Positions 1-6,441 of a DNA stretch of 6,739 nt are shown in pieces. The stretch spans positions 1 to 6,739 of the forward strand of contig REEF01000190.1 in assembly GCA_007695205.1 (NCBI GenBank), in the 5' to 3' direction. A model generated the notes under the pieces. It did not search any database, was not told the origin of the DNA, and saw only the letters and a program-made list of their open reading frames with translations. The position numbers and the translations under genes are program-made. The stretch comes from Planctomycetaceae bacterium. Lineage in GTDB: Bacteria > Planctomycetota > Planctomycetia > Pirellulales > Pirellulaceae. How positions within the stretch are numbered: position 1 is the stretch's first letter; each line of letters starts with the position of its first letter.

Positions 1-1
1 A

Positions 2-30
2 CGCTGGACGGATTGCCAATCCGTCCTACG
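2..30. repeat. Intergenic palindrome at left edge of window
   Basis: Positions 6-15 (GGACGGATTG) and 17-26 (CAATCCGTCC) are perfect 10-bp inverted arms around a single centre base, C16. The flanks at 2-5 and 27-30 are partly complementary (CG against CG, with two mismatches), so the element may once have been about 29 bp. No T-run follows, so it does not look like an intrinsic terminator for a gene to the left. The layout is that of a dispersed intergenic palindromic repeat of the kind seen in planctomycete genomes. That family link is from memory; only one copy is visible here. Confidence 0.6.
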
Positions 31-264
31 AGGGGACTTTATGCAACGTTGGGGTCTAGGCAGAAGGGAGAAGACAGCGGGCTTCGCCGGGGTCGAGCCT
101 TGTGTTCGGTGTTCAGGCCGAGTGATGCCTCGATTTCTTGCACGGTCTTTCGCCAGCCAGACGATTGGCGGCGGCGATGTTCTGCTCGGCGAACAAGGTT
201 GGAGACACGATCGGTGCAGGTCAGCCAATGCTGCACGCTGTTTGCCAGATTTGGCTCGGGAGTC
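31..264. other. Upstream region without a supported gene
   Basis: This stretch lies between the edge palindrome and the putative promoter of the HzsA-like gene. Frames on both strands stay open through it (for example 41-298 on + and 39-374 on -). Their translations are Arg/Ser/Pro-rich, show no domain motif I recognise and have no convincing ribosome binding site. The + frame that joins the cytochrome gene from position 13 is an N-terminal overextension, because a signal peptide with its own ribosome binding site begins at 313. Confidence 0.5.
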
Positions 265-273
265 TGGCATAAT
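265..273 (+). promoter_or_regulatory. Possible extended -10 promoter for the HzsA-like gene
   Basis: The bases TGG-CATAAT match an extended -10 element (TGn followed by five of six bases of TATAAT). A TTGCCA hexamer at 242-247 is 20 bp upstream, longer than the usual 17, so the -35 is doubtful. A start about 7 bp downstream would give a leader of roughly 30 nt before the ATG at 313, which is reasonable. Planctomycete promoters are poorly defined, so this rests on a sigma-70 consensus only. Confidence 0.3.
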
Positions 274-312
274 GGACGATCATTTCGCGAGGATTTGACG
301 AAGGGCAACATC

Positions 313-2853
313 ATGTGGCGATCATACGCAAGCGTCCAACGCAACGGTTTAGGGTGGTTCGATGGCCGAAACACGTGGAGGATCGCCGGTCTGGTGCTAC
401 TGGTTTCTTGGTGCGGTCTGGCAGGTTCTTCGGCAGAAGAGATCGTTTTTGCGGTTCGCCAGCCGATGGGCCCGCACTGGTACGAGAATTTCGGGCATTC
501 GATCGTCGATCAGGACAAGAAAATCTACGGCTCGTTGGGACGGCTATGCAAATGGAACATGGACACCGGCGAGTTGACGGTGTTGTTGGACGATCCCGAG
601 GGAGCGGTGCGGGACCCCCAAGTTCATTATGACGGGCAGCGGATTTTGTTTTCGTATCGTCCGGGCGGGACTCACCACTACCATCTGTACGAGATTTCCG
701 CGGACGGGACAGGCCTGAAGCAACTGACCGATGGTCCGTTCGACGACATCGAACCGTCCTACCTGCCCGATGGTGGGATCATCTTTTGCTCCAGCCGTTG
801 CAACCGATTCGTTCCTTGTTGGTACACGCAGGTGGCGATTTTGTACCGATGCGATGGTGACGGAGGCAATCTCCGTCCTCTTTCGTCCAACATCGAGAAT
901 GACAATACGCCTTGGGTTCTTGGCGATGGCCGGATTCTTTACACTCGCTGGGAATACGTCGACCGCTCGCGGGAGGATTTCCATCATCTTTGGGTGATGA
1001 ATCCCGACGGCACCGGCCAGATGGTGTTTTACGGGAACTCGTTGCCGGGCGACGTCTATCTGGATGCGAAGCCGATTCCCGGTACGGACAAGGTGGTCAT
1101 GGTCAATTCGCCTCGCCACGGTCGTCGTGAGCACGAGGGTCGGATCGCCCTACTGGACACCGGGCTCGGGCCAAACGTGCCCGAGGCTCAGCGGATCATC
1201 CATCCCGGAACGAACTTCCGCGATCCGTACCCGTTGTCCGAGAATTCGTTCTTGGTGGCGCAGGAAGACCGGTTGTTGTTGATGAGTTCGACGGGGGACG
1301 TGGAAGAGATCTTCCGTTTGCCGCAGGAGTTGGCCGCTGGCGGCGCCTGGCTGCACGAGCCGCGACCTTTGCGTCCGAGACCGCGTGAACCGGTATTGCC
1401 ATCGCGAGTGGATGGGAGCGAACCCGCCGGCCGGATCGTGGTGGCGGATGTCTACCGCGGCCGCAGCATGGAGGGCGTGCGGAGGGGGGCGATCACCCAG
1501 TTGCTGATCCTGGAGAACTTGCCCAAGCCGGTCAACTACGGCGGTTCGATGGATCCGATCAGCTACGGCGGTTCCTACACGTTGAACCGAGTGTTGGGCA
1601 CGGTACCGGTCGAGCGGGACGGGTCGGTGTACGCCGAGGTGCCGCCGTTGCGCAGCCTGCAATTGGTGGCGCTGGACGAAAACGACCTGTCCGTCAAACG
1701 CATGCTTAGCTTTCTGACCGTGATGCCTGGCGAAGTCAGCACGTGCACCGGCTGCCACGAACGGCGGACGGAACCGCCACCCTACGCCTTGTCGCCCCGT
1801 CTGCTGGCCTTGCAGAGACCGCCCAGCAAAATCCGACCGGTTCCGGATGCCCCGGAAGTGTTCGATTACCCACGGGACATTCAACCGATTTGGGACCGGC
1901 ACTGCCTGGAGTGCCACGACGTGGACAAGTACGCAGGCCGCGTCTTGCTGACCGGGGACCACGGCCCGATGTTCACGCACAGTTACTTTACGCTCGCCGC
2001 GCGTTTGCAGTTCGCCGACGGCCGCGATCTGGCACGAGGCGATTACCCGCCTTACACCATCGGCAGCACCGCCAGCCCTCTGATGGACAAAGTGGACGGC
2101 TCACATCACAGCGTCCGGCTGAGCGACCGGGAGTTACGGATGGTGAAACTTTGGATCGACGCCGCCGCGACTTTTCCCGGCACTTACGCGGCGTTGGGCA
2201 GCGGCATGATCGGGTCCTACGCGGCGATTCAATACGGCACAAAGCCGTTGCCGGATTACTCGAATTGGCCGACGCAAAGCAAGGCTCAGGAAGTGGTGCG
2301 TCGCCGGTGCGCATCATGTCACAACGACACCCGAAGTCTGCCCACCTCGCCCGCAGACGACCTGGGATTGCGGCTGCACCATCTGGTGTACGGCGAGGGC
2401 CGGCCAAGGCACTGGACACCACCTTGGCTGGCCGCAGACCGGGACGACCCATTGCGGGTTGGTTCGCTGGAATGGATGCGGGAACATGCCGATCCGCGGC
2501 TGCAATTCTCGCGGCACATTTTGTACAACCTCAGCCGACCGGAAAAGTCCCTGTTGCTGCTGGCGCCCCTTTCCGACTCGGCGTCCGGTTACGAGATTTG
2601 CGGCCCCGTGTTTTCCAGCCGGGACGACGAGGACTTTCGGACGATGCTGGCCGGTATCCACGACATGAAGGAGCACTTGGAGTCGATCGGTCGCTTCTCG
2701 ATGCCCGGTTTCCGACCGGAACCGGAGTATGTTCGCGAGATGCAGCGTTACGGGATCCTGCCACCCGATCTCCGAACCAGGGACTCGATCGATGTTTATC
2801 AGACAGATCAGCTCTACTGGCAGTCGTTTTGGCATGAGCCAAACAAGCCATGA
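313..2853 (+). CDS. Exported three-haem HzsA-like cytochrome c protein (PD40 propeller + HZS alpha middle domain)
   Basis: 846 aa. Start chosen at ATG 313: AAGGG at 301-305 lies 7 nt upstream, and the protein then opens with a basic stretch and hydrophobic core (IAGLVLLVSWCGLAG), with likely signal peptidase cleavage after A41 (SSA|EE). The open frame continues 100 codons upstream but reads as noncoding. Residues ~45-370 hold PD40/TolB-like propeller repeats (for example DGQRILFSYR from 107, SADGTGLKQLTDGPFDDIEP) and a Cys cluster C159/C163/C169. From ~374 (RIVVADVYRG) through VPVERDG at 431-437 lies the hydrazine synthase alpha middle-domain signature. Three c-type haem motifs follow: CTGCH 478-482, CLECH 531-535 and CASCH 666-670. 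Family knowledge: homologues are common in non-anammox planctomycetes and of unknown substrate. Inference: a periplasmic electron-transfer or redox protein. No HzsB/HzsC partner is visible, so hydrazine synthesis is unlikely. Confidence 0.9.
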   Translation: MWRSYASVQRNGLGWFDGRNTWRIAGLVLLVSWCGLAGSSAEEIVFAVRQPMGPHWYENFGHSIVDQDKKIYGSLGRLCKWNMDTGELTVLLDDPEGAVRDPQVHYDGQRILFSYRPGGTHHYHLYEISADGTGLKQLTDGPFDDIEPSYLPDGGIIFCSSRCNRFVPCWYTQVAILYRCDGDGGNLRPLSSNIENDNTPWVLGDGRILYTRWEYVDRSREDFHHLWVMNPDGTGQMVFYGNSLPGDVYLDAKPIPGTDKVVMVNSPRHGRREHEGRIALLDTGLGPNVPEAQRIIHPGTNFRDPYPLSENSFLVAQEDRLLLMSSTGDVEEIFRLPQELAAGGAWLHEPRPLRPRPREPVLPSRVDGSEPAGRIVVADVYRGRSMEGVRRGAITQLLILENLPKPVNYGGSMDPISYGGSYTLNRVLGTVPVERDGSVYAEVPPLRSLQLVALDENDLSVKRMLSFLTVMPGEVSTCTGCHERRTEPPPYALSPRLLALQRPPSKIRPVPDAPEVFDYPRDIQPIWDRHCLECHDVDKYAGRVLLTGDHGPMFTHSYFTLAARLQFADGRDLARGDYPPYTIGSTASPLMDKVDGSHHSVRLSDRELRMVKLWIDAAATFPGTYAALGSGMIGSYAAIQYGTKPLPDYSNWPTQSKAQEVVRRRCASCHNDTRSLPTSPADDLGLRLHHLVYGEGRPRHWTPPWLAADRDDPLRVGSLEWMREHADPRLQFSRHILYNLSRPEKSLLLLAPLSDSASGYEICGPVFSSRDDEDFRTMLAGIHDMKEHLESIGRFSMPGFRPEPEYVREMQRYGILPPDLRTRDSIDVYQTDQLYWQSFWHEPNKP

Positions 2854-2882
2854 GACGCGGGTGTTCCCAGCAGATCTGGGCA

Positions 2883-2953
2883 GAGACGACAATCTCCGTC
2901 GTCTCGGTTGCCGTGGAAACCGGACGTTGCCGGGTCTTGACGTGTCCGGTTCC
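2883..2953 (+). terminator. Two hairpins after the HzsA-like gene (possible terminator)
   Basis: Thirty nucleotides past the stop codon, GAGACGAC (2883-2890) and GTCGTCTC (2898-2905) form a perfect 8-bp stem with a 7-nt loop. A second stem follows: AACCGGAC (2918-2925) with GTCCGGTT (2944-2951), extended by GG/CC across a one-base bulge, with an 18-nt loop. Neither is followed by a T-run. They could end or protect the transcript in a non-canonical way, or be unrelated to termination. Confidence 0.3.
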
Positions 2954-3018
2954 ATTCTGGATCATCCAATAGACGTGAAGGTTATTTGAGTCTTCGGTAG
3001 TAATGTGCGCGCGTATTC

Positions 3019-3090
3019 GTAGGTTGGGACTCCGTCCCGACCGGGTCTATCCAGGAACCCCGACCGGGTCGGGTCCGAGACCCAACCTAC
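3019..3090. repeat. 72-bp imperfect inverted repeat (intergenic palindromic element)
   Basis: The outer arms GTAGGTTGGG (3019-3028) and CCCAACCTAC (3081-3090) are perfect 10-bp inverted repeats. Complementarity continues inward for another 19 bp with 15 matches, giving 29-bp arms (25 of 29 paired) around a 14-base loop (3048-3061). Inside, CCCGACCGGGTC occurs twice as a direct repeat (3036-3047 and 3059-3070), and GACCGGGTC is itself a small palindrome. There is no open reading frame or T-run. The element ends 31 bp before the next start codon. It resembles the dispersed palindromic repeats of Pirellula-like genomes (from memory) and may be a small non-autonomous mobile element, a transcription stop or a nucleoid-protein site. 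Confidence 0.75.
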
Positions 3091-3121
3091 TTTGGTTGCG
3101 GCCGCGTTAGGAGTTGAAAGC

Positions 3122-4972
3122 ATGATTCGTCAGTTGTTTTGGGTCTTACCGACGATCGTATGGGCTGGTCTGGGCTGGAATGAGATGTCCAGAAGTGCAG
3201 AACCGGCGACGCCGGACGGGTCGGCGGTTTACTTGGGCAAGCCGCTGGAGTACTGGACTGCTGCGGCTTCGGAGAAGACCGAGGATCCGGCTACGATCCT
3301 CGATGCCTTGACGCAAGCCTATCAGTCGGACAATCTGAACTCGATGGTCGCGGCGGCGGATGCCATGCAGGCCCTTGGTCCGCAAGCCGTGCGTGCGGCG
3401 GGGCTACTGACGGAGACCTTGGACCACATCCAGCCTTGGGTGCGGACTGCCGCGATGGACGCTTTGGCGGCGATGGGCGGCCAGTCGGTACCGGCGCTGG
3501 TGGAAGCATTCGAGACGGGTTCGGCAGGAACGCGAGTCCGGGCGGCGATGGTCTTGGGCGCGATCGGTCCTGAGGCGCGGGCAGCGCTGCCGGTGCTGCA
3601 GGCGGCAGCCACCACCGAGAGCGAGACGATGCGACGTCGGCTGGAGGCGATCATCGACGCGATCCATGGCCCGACAGAAGCGACGGATGCGGACCGTCCG
3701 GCGGCCGCCTCGTTCCGCACGTCCGACGAAGCCACGTTTGTCGCCGTCGCAGCCAAGACAGACGACTGGCCTCAGTTCCGTGGACCGGGACGCGATGGGA
3801 TCTCGGCCGAGATCGGCTTGCTGGACGAGTGGCCCGAGGCCGGTCCGCCGCTGCTTTGGCAGCTCGACGGGTTGGGCAAAGGGTACTCGAGTGTCTCGAT
3901 CGCCGGCGGAACGGTTTTCACGATGGGCGACCGGATCGGTGCTGATGGAGAAGAGCACCAGTACGCGTTGGCTTTCGATCTGGAAACTCGCCGCCAGTTG
4001 TGGGCTACTCGCGTCGGGCCTCCGCATTCAGACGGTCCGCGGAGCACGCCCACCTGGGATGCCGGCATCGTGTACGTCCTGGGAACCTCGGGGGATCTGT
4101 TGGCTCTGCAAGCGGACTCAGGCCAAGTGATCTGGCAGCGCAATCTGCCGGAGGATTTCGGCGGTGTGGTGATGTCGGTGTGGAGATTCAGCGAATCGCC
4201 GCTAGTCGACGGGGATCGCCTGATCTGCACGCCCGGCGGCCCCGAAGCCACGATGGTGGGCTTGAACAAACGGACGGGAGAAACGGTCTGGAAATGTGCG
4301 ATGCCGTCGATCGGCGATGCCGGCAACGACGGTGCAGGGTACTCGTCGGCCGTGGTTGCTGAACTGGCGGGTGTGCGGCAATACGTCCAGTTGTTAGGCC
4401 GAGGTCTGATTGGTGTCGATGCGCAAACCGGACGGTTCTTGTGGGGTTACAACCGCATCGCCAACAGCGTGGCGAATATTCCGTCGCCGGTCGTACGAGG
4501 CGATTATGTGTTCACGACGACCAGCTACCAGACCGGTTGTGCCTTGTTGCATATCCAGCGCGACGGCGACCGTTTTCGCGCGGAAGAAGTGTACTTTCTG
4601 GGTCCGCGCGATTTCGAGAACCATCACGGCGGCGTCATTCTGCTGGGCGACTATCTGTACGGCGGCAACGGGCAGAACAATGGCCAGCCCACCTGCCTGA
4701 AGCTGGCCACCGGCGAGATCCAGTGGAAAGAGCGCGGACCGTCGGCTGGTTCGGCCGCGGTCGTGTACGCCGACGGCCATCTGATATTCCGCTACGACCG
4801 GGGCCCGCTGGCGCTGATCGAAGCCACGCCCGAGGCGCTGCGGATCAAGAGCGTCTTCGAACCCGTGAAAGGTGCCGGCCCGGCCTGGGCTCACCCGGTC
4901 GTTCACCGCGGCCACTTGTACTTGCGGCACGGCGACCTGCTGGCCTGCTACGATCTGCGGGCCAGGGACTGA
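3122..4972 (+). CDS. Exported HEAT-repeat / PQQ-like beta-propeller protein
   Basis: 616 aa. ATG 3122 is preferred to the in-frame ATG at 3092 because GGAG at 3110-3113 sits 8 nt upstream and the protein then starts with a signal peptide (MIRQLFWVLPTIVWAGLGW), probably cut near residue 26 before EPATPDG. Residues ~59-180 are Ala-rich paired helices of HEAT type (for example VRTAAMDALAAMGGQSVPALV, VRAAMVLGAIGPEA), after a typical GKPLEYW lead-in. Residue 214 begins DDWPQFRGPGRDG, the usual entry to the BamB/PQQ_2-type propeller. Blades carry recurrent G-x-x-x-W motifs (RQLWATRVG, GQVIWQRNL, GETVWKCAM, GEIQWKERG), and the C-terminus ends RHGDLLACYDLRARD. Family knowledge: the propeller is mostly a structural or binding scaffold, and the repeats do not prove PQQ is bound. 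No quinoprotein dehydrogenase catalytic set or haem motif is seen. Likely exported and involved in binding or scaffolding; substrate unknown. Confidence 0.9.
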   Translation: MIRQLFWVLPTIVWAGLGWNEMSRSAEPATPDGSAVYLGKPLEYWTAAASEKTEDPATILDALTQAYQSDNLNSMVAAADAMQALGPQAVRAAGLLTETLDHIQPWVRTAAMDALAAMGGQSVPALVEAFETGSAGTRVRAAMVLGAIGPEARAALPVLQAAATTESETMRRRLEAIIDAIHGPTEATDADRPAAASFRTSDEATFVAVAAKTDDWPQFRGPGRDGISAEIGLLDEWPEAGPPLLWQLDGLGKGYSSVSIAGGTVFTMGDRIGADGEEHQYALAFDLETRRQLWATRVGPPHSDGPRSTPTWDAGIVYVLGTSGDLLALQADSGQVIWQRNLPEDFGGVVMSVWRFSESPLVDGDRLICTPGGPEATMVGLNKRTGETVWKCAMPSIGDAGNDGAGYSSAVVAELAGVRQYVQLLGRGLIGVDAQTGRFLWGYNRIANSVANIPSPVVRGDYVFTTTSYQTGCALLHIQRDGDRFRAEEVYFLGPRDFENHHGGVILLGDYLYGGNGQNNGQPTCLKLATGEIQWKERGPSAGSAAVVYADGHLIFRYDRGPLALIEATPEALRIKSVFEPVKGAGPAWAHPVVHRGHLYLRHGDLLACYDLRARD

Positions 4973-4979
4973 ACGGTTT

Positions 4980-5000
4980 GGGATGGGAAGGTTTCATCCC
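4980..5000 (+). terminator. Hairpin just after the HEAT/PQQ gene
   Basis: GGGATG (4980-4985) pairs with CATCCC (4995-5000). Two G-U pairs and one A-U pair (4986-4988 with 4992-4994) would extend the stem to 9 bp, leaving a 3-nt loop. It lies 7 nt after the stop codon, a position fitting transcript-end processing or termination. No T-run follows on the + strand, so it is not a canonical intrinsic terminator. Confidence 0.3.
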
Positions 5001-5165
5001 CATGAACAAAAACTCTGTAGGGAACTGAGGTTCGCGCTTACGGCAGGAGGGGGAGGGCTTGTGCGTAGTTCGGGCATTGGTCCACATCCTTTCGCATTTC
5101 TCCGCACGGCGACTGGGTGCTCATTACGATAGCGCAACAGTCTTCCGACCGTCTGCATCGGCAGC

Positions 5166-5195
5166 TTGACGGCTCGGCATCTGTCCCCGTAGACT
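5166..5195 (+). promoter_or_regulatory. Sigma-70-like promoter candidate inside the gap
   Basis: TTGACG (5166-5171) and TAGACT (5190-5195) are separated by 18 bp and match the -35 and -10 consensus at five and four of six positions. It points rightward into the gene-poor gap, about 550 bp before the methyltransferase start. If real, it could drive a small RNA or a long leader. A chance match is quite possible in 772 bp. Confidence 0.2.
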
Positions 5196-5575
5196 CACCA
5201 GCATCCAAGCGGATCGGTGGTCATCTCGAAGCAGGTTCAGGCATACGCCAGAACAAGGAATTCGATGACCGCCGACTTGCCGACGTTGGCCAGCCAGAGA
5301 CCACGCAGCGTGATGTGGAACCACCGCAGGCCAAGTCGGCAGGAAATCCGTCCCGACGTGAAACGGCACGGATCATTGCCTGGGGCCTGTACTGGCGGGC
5401 TCGCACATAATGCCTGCCTCGGCGTTTGGACGGACGCTTGGATTTCCGTCACCAAATTCACCCCGCCATCGCCACGGGCATCAGAAAATCCGCCTGTACG
5501 TGGTGCATCCAGATCAGCCAAGGGTGCCAAACTGCTAGCCGGAATCCCACCACGGATCGCCTTGACGCCGGGAAG

Positions 5576-5585
5576 TGGTTATACT
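5576..5585 (+). promoter_or_regulatory. Possible -10 element upstream of the methyltransferase
   Basis: TATACT (5580-5585) matches the -10 consensus at five of six bases and follows TGG at 5576-5578. A TTGACG hexamer at 5562-5567 is only 12 bp upstream, too close for a standard sigma-70 pair, so it would have to act as an extended -10 or through another sigma factor. It would give a leader of about 150 nt before the ATG at 5745. Confidence 0.2.
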
Positions 5586-5664
5586 CGTGCTGCGGGGCGG
5601 CCGTCGCTGCACAGGGGTGTGCCGTCGCGTCCTACCTGGTTTTCCACAGATTTACCTCATACCG

Positions 5665-5732
5665 GGAACCGTTGGTGACCCGTCGACGCGCGCCGGATAA
5701 GCCTCGGTCGATGCGGCATCGCTACCGGTTCC
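5665..5732 (+). promoter_or_regulatory. Possible leader stem ending at the methyltransferase ribosome binding site
   Basis: GGAACCG (5665-5671) is complementary to CGGTTCC (5726-5732), which ends on the base directly before the AAGGAG at 5733-5738. Between them lies a 13-bp near-palindrome, CGATGC-G-GCATCG (5709-5721). Such a fold could influence translation start, or the palindrome could be a protein-binding site. Both are inferences from complementarity alone, and 7-bp matches over this distance can arise by chance. Confidence 0.2.
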
Positions 5733-5744
5733 AAGGAGCCACTC

Positions 5745-6434
5745 ATGAACCGAACGCTTGGGAATCGAAACTGGTCTTTCACCGCCGCCGTCCTCGTTGG
5801 AATGTTGGCCGCAATCTGCCCGGTCCACCGGTTGGCAGCTCAAGAGCCGTCGGCCGGAAATCCTCATGTCACGCATGATCTGGAGCCAGCGCGCCGAGCA
5901 TTTGTCGAACAGTTCCCGTTAATCGGGCTGAATTCGGCGCCGGGGGATGCCGCCATGCTGCGGATCTTGGTGCAAGCTACGGGGGCCAAGCGAGGCGTGG
6001 AAGTCGGGACCGCCACGGGCTATGGGGCGATCCTGATGGGACTGGGGTTCGAACGGACCGGCGGCCACTTGATCACCGTCGATATCGATCCGAAGATGGT
6101 CGCAGCGACGCGGGCGAACCTGAAGCAGGTCGGATTGGAGGACGTGGTAACGGTCATCGAGGGCGATGCGCTGGAAGTACTGCCGCAGTTGGAGGGTGAA
6201 TTCGATTTTGTTTACCTGGATGCTGTCAAGAGCGACTATCTGAAGTACTTCCGGGCGCTTGAACCGAAACTCGTGCCGGGCGCGGTGATCGTCGCCGACA
6301 ACGTGATCCGCTCGGCCCGGGCGATGGCCGACTTCATCGAGGCCGTCAACGGGTCGCCGGACTATCTGTCGACCACCATCCGCGCTGACGACAGCAAGCG
6401 GGACGGGATGATGGTGATCTACAAACTGAAGTAG
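5745..6434 (+). CDS. Exported class I O-methyltransferase, COMT-type
   Basis: 229 aa. ATG 5745 has a strong AAGGAG ribosome binding site at 5733-5738, 6 nt upstream. Residues 1-32 read as a Sec signal peptide (basic MNRTLGNRNW, core FTAAVLVGMLAAI, likely cleavage LAA|QEP). The Rossmann methyltransferase domain follows: motif I EVGTATGYG at 86-94, acidic residues D113/D115 in ITVDIDP for the SAM ribose, EGDALEVL around D141, and YLDAVKSDY with D159 and K162. VADN gives D185-N186. By homology to catechol/caffeoyl-CoA O-methyltransferases, D159, D185 and N186 would bind a divalent metal and K162 would serve as general base, so the enzyme looks competent to methylate a vicinal hydroxyl (catechol-like) substrate. 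The family normally works in the cytoplasm, where SAM is made, so the signal peptide is unusual. Natural substrate unknown. No linked pathway genes are visible. Confidence 0.9.
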   Translation: MNRTLGNRNWSFTAAVLVGMLAAICPVHRLAAQEPSAGNPHVTHDLEPARRAFVEQFPLIGLNSAPGDAAMLRILVQATGAKRGVEVGTATGYGAILMGLGFERTGGHLITVDIDPKMVAATRANLKQVGLEDVVTVIEGDALEVLPQLEGEFDFVYLDAVKSDYLKYFRALEPKLVPGAVIVADNVIRSARAMADFIEAVNGSPDYLSTTIRADDSKRDGMMVIYKLK

Positions 6435-6441
6435 ACCCCAG

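Larger units (their letters stand above)
4973..5744. other. 772-bp gap with no supported gene
   Basis: No frame on either strand shows a recognisable domain. The longest is 5217-5678 on + (about 153 codons), which lacks a clear ribosome binding site and translates to Pro/Arg/Ser-rich sequence. On the minus strand, 5237-5530 ends in the more protein-like stretch GLRWFHITLRGLWLANVG, but its start and context are unconvincing; a decayed gene cannot be excluded. The gap holds a hairpin at its left end, two weak promoter-like sites and the leader of the methyltransferase gene. I see no tRNA and no known riboswitch consensus. Confidence 0.5.

Noticed and set aside
13..312. N-terminal 100 codons of the longest frame of the HzsA-like gene
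   Set aside because: The frame begins inside the edge palindrome, has no ribosome binding site and reads as Arg/Ser-rich noise. ATG 313 has an AAGGG and begins a signal peptide.
39..374. Minus-strand frame across the leader
   Set aside because: It overlaps the start of the cytochrome gene and shows no recognised domain or ribosome binding site.
1743..2837. Long + frame (364 codons) overlapping the HzsA-like gene
   Set aside because: It is a GC-driven shadow frame, Arg/Pro/Ala-rich, and fully covered by a gene with clear domain motifs.
313..2853. Evidence for anammox metabolism
   Set aside because: Only an alpha-like protein is present; no beta/gamma subunits or hydrazine dehydrogenase are seen, and such paralogues are common in non-anammox planctomycetes.
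5237..5530. Minus-strand frame with hydrophobic end (GLRWFHITLRGLWLANVG), considered as a transposase or transporter remnant
   Set aside because: I could not match it to any family, and a single stretch is not enough to call a pseudogene.
5217..5678. 153-codon + frame in the large gap
   Set aside because: Composition is Pro/Arg/Ser-rich, there is no clear ribosome binding site and no motif; kept only as part of the gap description.
4973..5744. SAM/SAH riboswitch upstream of the methyltransferase
   Set aside because: No conserved riboswitch core could be recognised in the leader.
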